A DNA stretch of 52,127 nt from Vibrio rumoiensis 1S-45. Lineage in GTDB: Bacteria; Pseudomonadota; Gammaproteobacteria; Enterobacterales; Vibrionaceae. The stretch lies in contig NZ_AJYK02000096.1 in assembly GCF_000286955.2 (NCBI RefSeq), positions 1 to 52,127 of the forward strand, in the 5' to 3' direction. Position numbers and translations under genes: made by a program. The notes under the pieces are model-generated. The model was given only the letters and a program-made list of their open reading frames with translations, searched no databases and was not told the DNA's origin. Positions 1 to 9,315 of this stretch are shown one piece after another (within the stretch, counting starts at the first letter, position 1; each line of letters opens with the position of its first letter).

Positions 1-37
1 TGTTTTAATAAATCAATGACTACAATTACTCATTTTT

Positions 38-94
38 TGCTACAATAGTGACATTAATTTCGATTTTTGTGCTATTATCGTTACAGTAGTAGCA
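38..94. promoter_or_regulatory. Candidate HipB operator region upstream of hipBA
   Basis: An imperfect inverted repeat lies just before hipB: TGCTACAATAGTGAC at 38-52 and GTTACAGTAGTAGCA at 80-94, with 11 of 15 positions complementary. Inside the right part is a tighter repeat, GCTATTA at 71-77 and TAGTAGC at 87-93 (6 of 7). HipB antitoxins bind such repeats and autorepress. The role here is inferred from position and symmetry only. Confidence 0.4.
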
Positions 95-109
95 ACTTTT
101 GAGGCATCT

Positions 110-385
110 ATGTTATCTCTTTATACCGCTTATGATCTGCAAATGGAGCTCAAAGAGTTTATTAAATCCGCTCGGAAAAAAGATAAACTCAGTGTTCAGA
201 AGCTGGCTGATCTCTCTGGCGTGCCTTATGCGACGATCCGAAAGTTTGAGTCAACTGGCAATATTTCATTACGTCAATTCCTCATGCTTTATGAGACAGT
301 CGGTGACTTGAAAAAAGTCAAAGAGCTGACAAAGCCGTCTGAGCCTGAATTTAAATCAATAGAGGATGTGCTCAAACATGCTTAA
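110..385 (+). CDS. hipB: HipB-like antitoxin, XRE-family DNA-binding protein
   Basis: This 91-residue protein has a Cro/C1-type helix-turn-helix at about residues 12-65; the segment LSVQKLADLSGVPYATIRKF is the helix-turn-helix core. It ends in an acidic tail. It lies directly upstream of a HipA-type kinase and overlaps it by a few bases, the usual antitoxin-first order. In known systems HipB binds and neutralises HipA and represses the operon. The start at 110 fits a family-sized protein; another frame opening at 99 is a shadow. The identification rests on the helix-turn-helix and the hipA neighbour. Confidence 0.82.
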   Translation: MLSLYTAYDLQMELKEFIKSARKKDKLSVQKLADLSGVPYATIRKFESTGNISLRQFLMLYETVGDLKKVKELTKPSEPEFKSIEDVLKHA

Positions 386-1619
386 ATCAGCCTTGACCGT
401 AAAACGAACGCTTAGTACTGGTGAAAAGGTACTTGTCGGCAAGCTCGTTGAAAATAGTAAGCAAAGCTTTTTTCAATTTGATGAGGCTTATTTAGGTACT
501 CATTCAAGTTCTCTGGCTCCGTTCAATTTAGAGGCGGATACAAGTCTGCAAGTTGCCCCTAAAGAACCGCATTACGGTATTCATGGCGTTTTTGGAGACA
601 GTCTTCCTGATGGTTGGGGCCTTTATCTTATGGATCGTGTATTTAGACAGAATGGCCATAATCCTAAGGAAGTCACTGCCTTAGAGCGCTTAGCTTATCT
701 AGGTGACAGATGTATGGGGGCGTTGAGTTACGAGCCTGAATTAAATTTACTTGATGAGTCCAAAGAGTCGATTGATATCATTACCCTTGGCCGAGCTGCA
801 ATTGAAGAGTTTGAAGGCACCGAGTCTGCTTTGCTTGAGCATTTGATGAATACAGGGGGATCGGGTGGTGCAAGGCCGAAAATGAACGTAACGCGTTTAT
901 CAAATGGGCAATATTCCACATTAAATGAGGCACAAGGAACCAAGCTTATCGTAAAGCTGACATCTGAAAAGTTTGACTTGAAGCACTCAGAGTCATTAGT
1001 CGAATATTGTTACATGAAAATGGCACGTAATGTCGGTATTGAGGTTTCTAACTTTGATTTAATTGATGCGGGTAATGGACGATTTTGGCTAGAGCAGGAA
1101 CGATTTGATTGCACTGAGCAAGGCGGTCGAATTCATATGATTTCTGCGTGTGGGCTATTAGATGCACCTTTTCGAGAGCCTTCTTTGGACTATGTGGATT
1201 TAATTAAAGCTACGCGTATCATGTGTAGTGTCACTGAGTCACAGAAGCTCATTAAGCGCTGCATATTTAACTACCTGACGGTCAACCAAGATGATCACAG
1301 TAAGAACTTCAGCTTCCTTGCTAGTGATACTGATAACTGGTCACTATCACCTTTTTACGACATTGTTTACAGTCCAAGCCCCTACAAAGAGCATATGACG
1401 GCATTTGGTGGATATGGTCGAACCCCAAAGAATGTGCTAGACCAGTTAGCTGCTCAATCTGGGTTGTCTTCGAAGAAAGAGATTATGGTGATGGCTGAAG
1501 AAATATTCGAAACAACACGCTTGTTTAGTCATGAAGCTAAACATCTAGGCCTATCACCAAATCTAATCAAGGAGATTGATAAAGATATGGTAGAAAAGTT
1601 TAATGCGCTGCAAGTATAG
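378..1619 (+). CDS. hipA: HipA-like serine/threonine kinase toxin
   Basis: About 413 residues. It has an N-terminal HipA domain and a C-terminal kinase domain. Visible motifs are the Gly-rich loop GGSGGARPK near residue 162, whose Ser is the usual autophosphorylation site, the catalytic segment NQDDHSKNF near 305, and the metal-binding YDIVYSPSPY after it. E. coli HipA phosphorylates glutamyl-tRNA synthetase; the target here is unknown. The ATG at 378 overlaps the hipB stop as ATGCTTAA, which suggests translational coupling; an in-frame ATG at 366 is possible but lies deeper inside hipB. All catalytic motifs look intact, so the toxin is probably active. It lies beside an integrase relic, consistent with a mobile origin. 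Confidence 0.85.
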   Translation: MLKSALTVKRTLSTGEKVLVGKLVENSKQSFFQFDEAYLGTHSSSLAPFNLEADTSLQVAPKEPHYGIHGVFGDSLPDGWGLYLMDRVFRQNGHNPKEVTALERLAYLGDRCMGALSYEPELNLLDESKESIDIITLGRAAIEEFEGTESALLEHLMNTGGSGGARPKMNVTRLSNGQYSTLNEAQGTKLIVKLTSEKFDLKHSESLVEYCYMKMARNVGIEVSNFDLIDAGNGRFWLEQERFDCTEQGGRIHMISACGLLDAPFREPSLDYVDLIKATRIMCSVTESQKLIKRCIFNYLTVNQDDHSKNFSFLASDTDNWSLSPFYDIVYSPSPYKEHMTAFGGYGRTPKNVLDQLAAQSGLSSKKEIMVMAEEIFETTRLFSHEAKHLGLSPNLIKEIDKDMVEKFNALQV

Positions 1620-2039
1620 AGTGGGATCCTTCTTAACATCGGAATTTGTGACCTTTAAGATCTTTATATTGAAAAGCTTCTTATTTAATCCTACTACAAT
1701 GGTTGGTTACCCTGTAACTTTTGTGATGTAATCACTCCACCAGCATTAATTCTTTCCTTTGTTCAAAAAATCTGTCCGTAAATAACTTGCTCTTGTTTCA
1801 TTTTGATCTAAGTGAGACAAATAAGCTTTTATCTGAAGCGAATCAAATCCTTGTTCATGTAACGCTGTTGCAGCAATGGATCGTAGGCCGTGAGCTACAA
1901 GTTGATCTTTGAAATTTAAACTTCGCTTCAGTGCTGCATTGGCAGTAAATACGCTGAGTTAGCCAAAGCTGATTTCATTGAACCGATTAAAGCGTTGATG
2001 GAAAATCATTTCTAATGTCAGGAGGCATCAAAGATAAAC
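1620..2039. other. Gene-poor junction with mobile-element debris
   Basis: No intact gene is seen in these 420 bases between hipA and rbsR. They contain an integrase 3' fragment (minus strand, 1746-1960) and, abutting it on the plus strand, an open tail of 20 codons ending at a TAA at 2013-2015, reading AELAKADFIEPIKALMENHF, which I do not recognise. The two fragments meet near 1953. This looks like a deletion or recombination scar at the edge of the ribose operon. Confidence 0.5.
1746..1960 (-). pseudogene. 3' fragment of a P4-type tyrosine recombinase (integrase)
   Basis: Read on the minus strand, this gives about 70 codons that match the C-terminal end of P4-family phage integrases. It starts with a TANAALKR segment and FKDQLVAHGLRS, which carries the HxxR catalytic box. 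It continues with AATALHEQGFDSLQIKAYL and LSHLDQNETRASYLRTDFL, which should hold the nucleophilic Tyr, and stops at 1746. An in-frame stop lies just upstream, and the N-terminal three quarters of an integrase is missing. It is therefore a relic and not a working gene. The assignment rests on recalled family motifs. Confidence 0.68.
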
Positions 2040-3044
2040 TCAGCCTTGAGCAATCACTGAATGGCGTATCACTAATGTGGGCTCAAGTTGGATCACTTGT
2101 TGCGGTGCTTGTGGCTTTTCAAGGCGAGCGAGTAGTGTATCGACAGCTGTTTTGCCGAGTTGATGCTTCGGTTGGTGGATGGTGGTTAGGGAAGGGGTGA
2201 TATATTTCGCTAAATGAATGTCATCGTAACCAATAACCGAAAGATCACTTGGGATTGTTAAGCCATCTTCTGTCGCAGCATTAATTAACCCCATTGCCAT
2301 CATATCGTTGCAAACAAAGAGTGCCGTAGGTAGCGTACCATTGGTTTTTAACGTTTGATAAGCGTCATAACCCCCATCACACTCAAAGTTACCTTCAATG
2401 ATCCAATCATTATTTACATCGATCTTGGCATCTTGTAGTGCCTGTATAAATCCATTAAAACGAGATGAGGCTTGATTTCGGTGGAGTGGGCCTGTGATAC
2501 AGCCAATATTGGTATGGCCATTATCAATTAAATATTGAGTTGCGAGATAACCACCTTTGTATGAGTTATCTTGAATTTTATCACTGGCATACGCCATTGG
2601 CCCCCAATCCATTACTACAACCGGTAATTCTGGATAACGTTCAAAAATCTCAATTTTCTCGCCTTCTAACGTGGAACACATCAGCATTAGGCCATCCACT
2701 CGTTTTTGTAAAAGCGTATCAATAGAAGCTTTCATACGCTCACTGTCGCCTTCGGTATTACATAAAATGAGGTTATAACCTTTTTCATAGCAACGACGTT
2801 CAACCCCTTTTAGTACTTCACCAAAAAAAGGATTGGTGGAGGTTGTTACTAACATTCCTACCGTTTTGGTGCATTTCATTTTTAAGCTACGAGCAAGAGC
2901 AGAAGGGGCATAGTTAAGATCGGTGGCGGCTTGTTTAACGCGCTTTTCAATATCTTCGCTAACGAATCGCGATTGATTAAAAACATGGCTTACCGTCGAA
3001 GTTGATACTTGGGCTAATCGCGCTACATCTTTCATGGTGGCCAT
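2040..3044 (-). CDS. rbsR: Ribose operon repressor, LacI family
   Basis: This 334-residue protein starts MATMKDVARLAQVSTSTVSH, the classic LacI-family helix-turn-helix (residues 4-25), followed by the hinge helix (PSALARSLK) and a periplasmic-binding-protein-like sensor domain. RbsR represses the rbs operon and releases DNA when ribose is bound. It is the last gene of the rbs cluster, 26 bp after rbsK, the same order as in E. coli. Two perfect palindromes of RbsR type at the operon head (8128-8143 and 8204-8219) are its likely targets. A second in-frame ATG at codon 4 is an alternative start. Confidence 0.93.
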   Translation of the reverse strand: MATMKDVARLAQVSTSTVSHVFNQSRFVSEDIEKRVKQAATDLNYAPSALARSLKMKCTKTVGMLVTTSTNPFFGEVLKGVERRCYEKGYNLILCNTEGDSERMKASIDTLLQKRVDGLMLMCSTLEGEKIEIFERYPELPVVVMDWGPMAYASDKIQDNSYKGGYLATQYLIDNGHTNIGCITGPLHRNQASSRFNGFIQALQDAKIDVNNDWIIEGNFECDGGYDAYQTLKTNGTLPTALFVCNDMMAMGLINAATEDGLTIPSDLSVIGYDDIHLAKYITPSLTTIHQPKHQLGKTAVDTLLARLEKPQAPQQVIQLEPTLVIRHSVIAQG

Positions 3045-3070
3045 GTTTCTTTATTCCTTTTTAGGTGCGG

Positions 3071-4018
3071 TTAATTGGCTTGTGATGCTAAAAAGGCATC
3101 GGTTTGCTGTCTGGTTGGTATCGAGGTTTGTGCGCCAAATTGAGTGACCGATAATGCTGCTGCAGCGTGAGCAAAAACAGTGGCTTGTTTGATTGCCATA
3201 CCTTCTATTAACCCTGTGACTAATGCGCCATTAAATGTATCGCCTGCGGCGGTGGTGTCAACGGCTTTTACTCTAAAGCCTTGAATAAGTTCACCATGTG
3301 AGTTTTGACTAAGCCAAACGCCTTTCGCACCAAGTGTGATCATTACGATGGCAATACCTTTGCTGTGCAATTGATCCGCAGCAAGTTGAGCGGTTTTTTC
3401 ATCAATCACATGAATACCAGTAAGCACTTCGGCTTCTGTTTCATTTGGAGTAATGATATCGACTTGTGAAAGTAAAGAATCAGGTAAAGCTTGAGCAGGA
3501 GCCGGATTTAAAATTACTTTACTATTTGAAACGTGTTTTTGACCGGTTGGGCTTGTTTTTGCTAATTGAATGGCAGCTTCAATGCCCGCAAGAGGTGTTT
3601 CAAGTTGTAGCAGTAAATATTCACATGCTTGAATGTCTAGTTGGTGTTGAGACACTAACTCTGCAGTTACGTGGTTATTGGCTTCCGGGGATAAACAAAT
3701 ACTATTTTCGCCATCATCGGAGACCTGGATCATAGCGATCCCAGTCGGTGTGTTCTCGGTAATATGGACATATTCAGTATTGATACCATCTTGTTTGAAT
3801 TGCTTAATGATATTATGGCCAAAGCTATCGGAACCCACACAAGCAATAAAACCGATATCGGCCCCTAAACGTGCAGCGGCAACGGCTTGATTTGCACCTT
3901 TACCACCTGCAATAACTTGGTAGTTTCGCCCCATTAAGGTTTCACCAGGACGAGGAAAATAGGGGACTTGCAGCACATGATCCGCATTGACACTGCCTAA
4001 AACCATCAGTTTGTTCAT
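3071..4018 (-). CDS. rbsK: Ribokinase
   Basis: This 315-residue PfkB-family kinase phosphorylates ribose at O5 using ATP, making ribose-5-phosphate in the cytoplasm. The N-terminal GSVNADHVLQVPYFPRPGET and the GGKGANQAVAAARLG segment (near residue 40) are typical substrate-binding elements. The C-terminal signature DTTAAGDTFNGAL (near 250) carries the catalytic Asp and anion hole. Length matches E. coli RbsK (309). It follows rbsB after a 166-bp gap with a strong stem-loop and precedes rbsR by 26 bp, so it belongs to the rbs transcript. Confidence 0.95.
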   Translation of the reverse strand: MNKLMVLGSVNADHVLQVPYFPRPGETLMGRNYQVIAGGKGANQAVAAARLGADIGFIACVGSDSFGHNIIKQFKQDGINTEYVHITENTPTGIAMIQVSDDGENSICLSPEANNHVTAELVSQHQLDIQACEYLLLQLETPLAGIEAAIQLAKTSPTGQKHVSNSKVILNPAPAQALPDSLLSQVDIITPNETEAEVLTGIHVIDEKTAQLAADQLHSKGIAIVMITLGAKGVWLSQNSHGELIQGFRVKAVDTTAAGDTFNGALVTGLIEGMAIKQATVFAHAAAALSVTQFGAQTSIPTRQQTDAFLASQAN

Positions 4019-4126
4019 TGATAAATCCTTAGTTGATGAGTGCAGAATAGTGATGACATTATTGCTGTATAAACCACAAATTAATTTATAAGTTGATTTA
4101 CATAGCGATAATACATTATGGAAATT

Positions 4127-4155
4127 ATGGTGAGAGTAAATGGAACTCTCACCAT
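4127..4155 (-). other. Perfect stem-loop between rbsB and rbsK
   Basis: An 11-bp perfect stem, ATGGTGAGAGT at 4127-4137 and ACTCTCACCAT at 4145-4155, encloses a 7-base loop. It lies about 30 bp past the rbsB stop, read on the minus strand. No run of T follows it, so it does not look like a full terminator. By analogy with hairpins after other periplasmic binding protein genes, it may protect rbsB mRNA and raise RbsB over RbsK and RbsR. The function is inferred. Confidence 0.6.
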
Positions 4156-4184
4156 GTGAATATTACTTAGCGAATCACTAAATA

Positions 4185-5069
4185 TTATTTAATGATGACT
4201 TTTAATGGTACCGGGATGTTCTTTTCAACGGTTTGACCTTTCAATACTTTGTCTGCCGTTTCTACTCCTAATGCACCAATCAAAGCTGGTTGTTGTGCAA
4301 TGGTGGCACCTAACATGCCACGTTTAACAGCTGCAATACCGTCGTCAGTACCATCGAAGCCAACAATCAATACATCTTTACCAGAAGCTTGAACAGCACG
4401 TAACGCACCTAATGCCATTTCATCATTTTGAGCAAATACCGCTTGTACGTCACCGTTTGCAGCAAGCAGGTTTTCCATCACGTTTAAACCTTTGGTTCTG
4501 TCGAAATCGGCAGGTTGGCTAGCAAGAAGCTCAAGGTGTGAGCCTTTAACTGCATTCATAAAGCCTTCGCCACGCTCACGAGCTGCAGAAGTACCGGCAA
4601 TACCTTCTAATTGAATGACTTTGGCTTTTTCGCCTACTTTTTCAATGATGTATTTACCCGCCATTTCACCACCCGCTACATTATCAGACGCGATATGGCT
4701 AACCACTTCACCACGGCTTGCACCACGGTCTAAAGTTAGTACGGGAATCTTGGCACGGTTTGCAATGCGAATTGCATTAGAAACTGCGTCAGAATCAGTC
4801 GGGTTAATCAAAATGGCTTTTACACCACGAACCGATAAATCTTCTACATTGGAAAGTTCTTTACTTGGGTCATTTTGTGAATCTAAAACAATCAGTTTAT
4901 AACCAAGCTCTTTTGCTTTGTCCTCTGCACCATCTTTCATGCTCACAAAGAATGGGTTATTAAGGGTCGATACAACGATCGCCATGGTATCTTGTGCTTG
5001 AGCGGCAACCGATATCGTACTGGCTAACATGGCAGCAGAAAGTAAATTAGTGAGTTTTTTCATTTTCAT
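4185..5069 (-). CDS. rbsB: Ribose ABC transporter, periplasmic binding protein
   Basis: This 294-residue protein has a signal peptide (KMKK, a hydrophobic core, then VAAQA) that should be cut before [11 protein letters not shown]. The mature part is a type I periplasmic binding protein with the typical [12 protein letters not shown] opening, LDRGASRGE and [16 protein letters not shown] segments that line the ribose pocket. It delivers ribose to RbsC/RbsA. It sits 67 bp after rbsC and is followed by a stem-loop that may stabilise its message. Two Met codons stand at 1 and 3; either could initiate. Confidence 0.95.
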   Translation of the reverse strand: MKMKKLTNLLSAAMLASTISVAAQAQDTMAIVVSTLNNPFFVSMKDGAEDKAKELGYKLIVLDSQNDPSKELSNVEDLSVRGVKAILINPTDSDAVSNAIRIANRAKIPVLTLDRGASRGEVVSHIASDNVAGGEMAGKYIIEKVGEKAKVIQLEGIAGTSAARERGEGFMNAVKGSHLELLASQPADFDRTKGLNVMENLLAANGDVQAVFAQNDEMALGALRAVQASGKDVLIVGFDGTDDGIAAVKRGMLGATIAQQPALIGALGVETADKVLKGQTVEKNIPVPLKVIIK

Positions 5070-5136
5070 GTTGTTATTCCTTTAATGTAGGGGGGAGCCT
5101 ATCAACTGGCCCTTGTTAGTTATTACTTTATTTAAA

Positions 5137-6156
5137 TTACTTATTTTTGTTGTCGACCATTACTGCTAATAAGATCACGACCGCTTTGGCGATCATTTGG
5201 TAATAAGAGGAAACGTCTAATAGGTTCAATGCATTGTTTAAGAAACCAATGATCAGCGCACCGATTAAGGTGCCCATGATGCGCCCACGACCACCCATTA
5301 AACTGGTTCCGCCCACGACAACTGCAGCAATGGCATCAAGCTCGTATCCCATACCGGCGGTTGGTTGAGCGGAAGAAAGGCGAGAAGTCACAATAATACC
5401 GGCTAGGGCAGATAACAGACCACAGATTGCATAGACACCAATTTTTACTCTATCGACATTAATGCCAGATAAACGTGTGGCTGATTCATTGCCACCAAGT
5501 GCATAAATGTAGCGTCCAAAACGCGTATGATTTAGCAGGTACCAAACTGCTGCAAAAACAAATACCATAAGCCAAACTGGAACTGGAATACCAAGTGTGT
5601 AACCAGTGCCAAACCATGCAAAGTTGTCGGCTACATCAGTAAACCCAGTTGAAATAGGGCGACCATCGGTGTAAACCATAGTGACACCACGTAATAGTGT
5701 CATGGTCACTAGGGTTGCAATGAATGCTTGAACTTTGCCTTTAGCAATAATAAGGCCACTAATACCACCTAAAATGGCACCAGCAAGTAAAGCGGTAGGT
5801 ACGGCAATCAGTACTGGAACTTCCATGGCAATTAAGCTAGCGGCAAATGCGCCACATAAAGCCAAGACAGAGCCGACACTTAAGTCGATTCCAGCGGTTA
5901 GGATAACTAATGTCATACCTACAGCAATAATGGCGCTGACGGAGGTTTGTCTTAATATATTGAGTATGTTGTCTACAGTGAAGAAATTCGGGTTTAAAAA
6001 AGACACCACCATAATTAAGAAAATTAAGGCAATCAGTGATTTTTGTTCAATTAGCCATTCTTTACTTATGAATGGTTTCTTCTTATTTTCAGGTGACTTC
6101 TTCTCTGGTGAAAGGTTTTCTGAAGCGTCTGGTTGCTTGATTGTTTTACTGCTCAT
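5137..6156 (-). CDS. rbsC: Ribose ABC transporter permease
   Basis: A 339-residue inner-membrane protein with about eight to ten hydrophobic helices, of the branched-chain/monosaccharide permease family (PF02653). Recognisable stretches are [20 protein letters not shown] and [20 protein letters not shown], the conserved loop that contacts the ATPase. About 40 charged, Pro/Lys-rich residues precede the first helix. Its ATG overlaps the rbsA stop by four bases (ATGA), indicating translational coupling with RbsA. Confidence 0.95.
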   Translation of the reverse strand: MSSKTIKQPDASENLSPEKKSPENKKKPFISKEWLIEQKSLIALIFLIMVVSFLNPNFFTVDNILNILRQTSVSAIIAVGMTLVILTAGIDLSVGSVLALCGAFAASLIAMEVPVLIAVPTALLAGAILGGISGLIIAKGKVQAFIATLVTMTLLRGVTMVYTDGRPISTGFTDVADNFAWFGTGYTLGIPVPVWLMVFVFAAVWYLLNHTRFGRYIYALGGNESATRLSGINVDRVKIGVYAICGLLSALAGIIVTSRLSSAQPTAGMGYELDAIAAVVVGGTSLMGGRGRIMGTLIGALIIGFLNNALNLLDVSSYYQMIAKAVVILLAVMVDNKNK

Positions 6157-7658
6157 GCGACATCCTTACTGATATTTTTACCGACTGCACAAGCCAGTAG
6201 TAATTCTTGATTTGCTTGTTTGGCACCAAATTCGCCACTGATTTTACCTTCATGCATTACAAAAATTCGGTCGCTCATGCCAAGTACTTCTGGCATTTCA
6301 GAAGACACCAAAATAATACTCATGCCTTCAGCTTTAAATTTATTGATCAACTGATAAATTTCTTTTTTCGCACCAACATCAACCCCACGAGTGGGTTCAT
6401 CTAAAATCAGGACATTAGGACGAGTCATTAACCCTTTCGCAATAGCAACTTTCTGTTGGTTACCGCCAGATAAATTGCCAATGAGTTGTTCGCGGGTAGG
6501 GGTTTTGATATTGAATAATTCGATAAAATCATCCACCGCCATTACTTCACTTTTATGTTGAATTTGGGCTCCTTGACTAAAGTGCTTTAGGGCTGATAGG
6601 GTCATGTTATCTTTAACGGATAACCCTAAAATTAAGCCGTCACCTTTGCGGTCTTCTGAGATATAAGCAATGCCATTGGCAAGGCCTTCTTGAGGCGTTT
6701 TTGAATGGATGGATTCACCTTCAAGCAGAACATCACCACTTTGATAAGGTAGAGCCCCATAAATCATTTTCATTAGTTCTGTTCTGCCAGCACCCATTAA
6801 GCCTGAAACACCAACAATTTCACCGCGCTTTACATGAAAGCTCACACTGTGAATACCTTTTCCGGTTAGGTTTTTTACTTCAAGGCGAGTATCACCAGAT
6901 TGAACCGCAATTCTTGGGTATTGTTCTTCCAGCTTTCGGCCAACCATCATTTCTATTAAGGTATCTTCATTAGTGCTTTTCACCGTGCATTCACCAATGA
7001 ATTTCCCATCACGTAAGACCGTAATATCATCACAAATTTCAAAGATCTCTTTTAAACGGTGTGAGATATAAACAATGCCACAACCTTGGTCGCGCAATTC
7101 GTTGATTACCTTAAATAAGAATTCGGTTTCTTTATCGGTTAATGCATCGGTTGGTTCATCCATGATGATGACTTTCGATTCAAAAGAGAGTGCTTTGGCA
7201 ATCTCGACCATTTGCTGTTCACCTAGGCTAAGCTCGCCTAATAGCGTATTGGATGGTCGTTTAACATTTAAACGGGCCAGCAATTTATCTGCTTTTTCAT
7301 GCATTTTATCCCAGAGGATCCGCCCAAATCGATTGGTGATTTCGCGGCCTAAAAAGATATTTTCAGCAATACTAATCTCAGGAATGAGGTTAAGTTCTTG
7401 GTGAATAATACTGATCCCAGCTTGCTGAGAATCACGTGGTCCTTTAAATGCAGCAGGTTGACCTTGGTAATGAATCTGGCCCGCATCCATAGAATAAATA
7501 CCAGTTAACACTTTCATTAAAGTTGATTTACCGGCGCCATTTTCACCCATCAATGCCATTACGCGGCCTGGGTAGACATTTAAACTGGCTTGATCAAGTG
7601 CTTTTACACCTGGAAAGGCTTTTTCAATGCGCTGAAGTTCTAATATGGCTTGTGTCAT
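6153..7658 (-). CDS. rbsA: Ribose ABC transporter, dual ATP-binding protein
   Basis: This 501-residue protein has two fused ABC ATPase domains. The first has Walker [10 protein letters not shown] (about 38-46), signature [11 protein letters not shown] and Walker [14 protein letters not shown]. The second has the degenerate Walker [10 protein letters not shown] that is usual for sugar-type dual ATPases, then [14 protein letters not shown] and [14 protein letters not shown]. It powers ribose import with RbsC. It begins 13 bp after rbsD and overlaps rbsC by four bases. Length equals that of E. coli RbsA. Confidence 0.96.
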   Translation of the reverse strand: MTQAILELQRIEKAFPGVKALDQASLNVYPGRVMALMGENGAGKSTLMKVLTGIYSMDAGQIHYQGQPAAFKGPRDSQQAGISIIHQELNLIPEISIAENIFLGREITNRFGRILWDKMHEKADKLLARLNVKRPSNTLLGELSLGEQQMVEIAKALSFESKVIIMDEPTDALTDKETEFLFKVINELRDQGCGIVYISHRLKEIFEICDDITVLRDGKFIGECTVKSTNEDTLIEMMVGRKLEEQYPRIAVQSGDTRLEVKNLTGKGIHSVSFHVKRGEIVGVSGLMGAGRTELMKMIYGALPYQSGDVLLEGESIHSKTPQEGLANGIAYISEDRKGDGLILGLSVKDNMTLSALKHFSQGAQIQHKSEVMAVDDFIELFNIKTPTREQLIGNLSGGNQQKVAIAKGLMTRPNVLILDEPTRGVDVGAKKEIYQLINKFKAEGMSIILVSSEMPEVLGMSDRIFVMHEGKISGEFGAKQANQELLLACAVGKNISKDVA

Positions 7659-7671
7659 AACAGCTTCCTTT

Positions 7672-8091
7672 TTAAAAGGTCACGCCGGTTTGAAAGATAA
7701 CATTGGCATATGGAGTACATTCACCAGTACGAATGATGGCTTTGCTTTGATGCGTTCGTAATTTGAAGTCTTCGTGTGAAAGATAAGTAATAGATAAGGT
7801 TTTACCTGTTTGCAATTCTTCCGATTTTAAACATTCAAGTAATGCTTGATGATGTACCGGGCTGACTTGTTCAAACTCATTGGCAATGATGACGCCTTCA
7901 ATTTGAGATTCTTTCAGTAACACGTCAACGGTTTGTATAAAGCTTGGTACACCGTGGGTAAGTGCAAGATCAATCCGTTTAACTAAAGAGGGGACAGGCA
8001 AACCTGCATCACAAATAGTGATCTCATCAGTGTGGCCTAATGTTGCTACCAAATACGAAAGATCAGAATGTAGCAAAGGGCTTTTTTTCAT
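7672..8091 (-). CDS. rbsD: D-ribose pyranase
   Basis: 139 residues, the same length as E. coli RbsD when started at the ATG at 8089-8091 ([20 protein letters not shown]). The open frame extends upstream, but that part covers the operator region and has no family similarity, so the internal ATG is preferred. RbsD interconverts the beta-pyranose and beta-furanose forms of ribose, supplying the form used by ribokinase. Visible motifs are [16 protein letters not shown], with the conserved His and Asp, and the C-terminal [17 protein letters not shown]. It is the first gene of the rbs operon and lies just downstream of the two RbsR palindromes. Confidence 0.94.
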   Translation of the reverse strand: MKKSPLLHSDLSYLVATLGHTDEITICDAGLPVPSLVKRIDLALTHGVPSFIQTVDVLLKESQIEGVIIANEFEQVSPVHHQALLECLKSEELQTGKTLSITYLSHEDFKLRTHQSKAIIRTGECTPYANVIFQTGVTF

Positions 8092-8127
8092 AATGGTACA
8101 ACCTATATTAGAAATAAATCCGACTTC

Positions 8128-8143
8128 ATCGAAACGTTTCGAT
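8128..8143. promoter_or_regulatory. RbsR operator, proximal copy
   Basis: The perfect 16-bp palindrome ATCGAAACGTTTCGAT lies 36 bp upstream of the rbsD start. It has the core GAAACGTTTC seen in LacI/RbsR-family operators. Position and the presence of rbsR in the operon support its role as the RbsR site. Confidence 0.85.
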
Positions 8144-8203
8144 AGATAATAGTAACAAAAATGAAGAATGCATTCTTGTAGTGAATAAATTGTGAAATGG
8201 ATC

Positions 8204-8219
8204 ATCGAAACGTTTCGAT
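8204..8219. promoter_or_regulatory. RbsR operator, distal copy
   Basis: A second, identical ATCGAAACGTTTCGAT palindrome lies 76 bp from the first, centre to centre. Two identical operators on either side of the likely rbs promoter suggest cooperative or looped repression. The same site could also affect the divergent gene at 8365. Confidence 0.83.
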
Positions 8220-8232
8220 TGGGAGTTATGTG

Positions 8233-8248
8233 AGTGATCAAACTCACA
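8233..8248. promoter_or_regulatory. CRP-like site upstream of rbs
   Basis: AGTGATCAAACTCACA fits the CRP core TGTGA-N6-TCACA with one mismatch in the left arm. It lies just upstream of the distal RbsR operator, where an activator for the minus-strand rbs promoter would be expected, as in other rbs operons under catabolite control. Confidence 0.5.
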
Positions 8249-8364
8249 GGGATAAAGAAGACAAAACAAGAGTGAGGCTGTATTTTTATTATTAAGCTGA
8301 TAGCATCCATCTATCTCGATAAGCCATGCCTGTGCTTTAAATGTTAAGAGTACCAACCCGTATT

Positions 8365-9315
8365 ATGATCCCACTTATTTATCATCCCATTTACTCTGCT
8401 TTGGAATTACCAGCTAAACATCGTTATCCAATCAACAAATATCGACTTTTGTACCAAGAGATTGTTTCGGCTATTCAAGTGAATGAAACTTGGCAAGAAC
8501 AATTGAAATTTATTAAGCCTAGTGCGATTGTTATTGAGCAAGTTAAAGCGGTGCATGATTCGGATTACGTGGATGCTTTAATACAAGGCAATTTGCCCGC
8601 GGCTAAAATGCGACGTATTGGTTTCCCCTGGAGTGAGGCATTAATGGAGCGAACCTTGATGTCGTCAGGTGGCACTTGCAAAACCGTAGAGATGGCAGTG
8701 GAGTGCGGCTTAGCGATTCATTTAAGTGGTGGGTATCACCATGCTCATGCCGATTTTGGCAGTGGATTTTGTTTATTCAATGATTTGGTTTTAGCGGCGA
8801 AGTACGCATTAAATATTGATAATATAGATAAAGTTCTCATCGTGGATAGCGATGTGCATCATGGTGATGGCAGTGCGACATTAACAGAAAATGAAAGTGA
8901 CATTGTCACATTATCGTTTCATTGTGAGAAGAATTTCCCGGCAAGAAAGCCGAATTCTACAATGGATATCGCCATGCCAAGAGATACCAACGATGCTGAG
9001 TTTCTTGATAACTTTACTTCAATTGTTGAAATGGCGATTAATCTGCACCAACCAGACTTGATACTTTATGATGCTGGCGTGGATATTCATATTGACGACG
9101 AACTGGGGTATTTTCAGGTATCGACGGACGGTATTTATGAGCGCGATAGATTTATGTTTGAATTAGCCAAAAGACAGAGCTTACCGATTGCTTGTGTCAT
9201 TGGTGGTGGCTATCGCACTGAACATCGTGATTTAGTGCCGATTCATATGCAACTCATAAAAGCGGCTATGGATTCTCGAAGCCAGATTGAAAGGAAAAGT
9301 TATGGAACAGACTAA
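8365..9315 (+). CDS. Histone deacetylase family (acetylpolyamine-type) amidohydrolase
   Basis: About 316 residues from the ATG at 8365 (MIPLIYHPIYS); an in-frame ATG at 8341 would add eight residues, and neither has a strong ribosome site. It is a zinc-dependent HDAC-fold hydrolase. The segment GGYHHAHADFGSGFCLFND carries the His pair. DSDVHHGDGS gives the Asp and His zinc ligands, and GVDIHIDDELG gives the third Asp. Bacterial members remove acyl groups from small amines or proteins; the substrate here is unknown. It is divergent from the rbs operon and shares its 270-bp control region. The next gene overlaps its end by 14 bp. Confidence 0.88.
   Translation: MIPLIYHPIYSALELPAKHRYPINKYRLLYQEIVSAIQVNETWQEQLKFIKPSAIVIEQVKAVHDSDYVDALIQGNLPAAKMRRIGFPWSEALMERTLMSSGGTCKTVEMAVECGLAIHLSGGYHHAHADFGSGFCLFNDLVLAAKYALNIDNIDKVLIVDSDVHHGDGSATLTENESDIVTLSFHCEKNFPARKPNSTMDIAMPRDTNDAEFLDNFTSIVEMAINLHQPDLILYDAGVDIHIDDELGYFQVSTDGIYERDRFMFELAKRQSLPIACVIGGGYRTEHRDLVPIHMQLIKAAMDSRSQIERKSYGTD

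Noticed and set aside
2015..2200. 61-codon plus-strand frame overlapping the end of rbsR
   Set aside because: Lies almost wholly antisense to rbsR; no supporting motif, despite an AGGAGG-like string near its start.
3466..3735. 89-codon plus-strand frame inside rbsK, and similar ones across the rbs operon
   Set aside because: Antisense shadows of conserved genes with no independent support.
8229..8248. TGTGA and TCACA arms spaced by ten bases
   Set aside because: CRP needs six bases between the arms. The better reading is AGTGA-N6-TCACA at 8233-8248, kept as the candidate.
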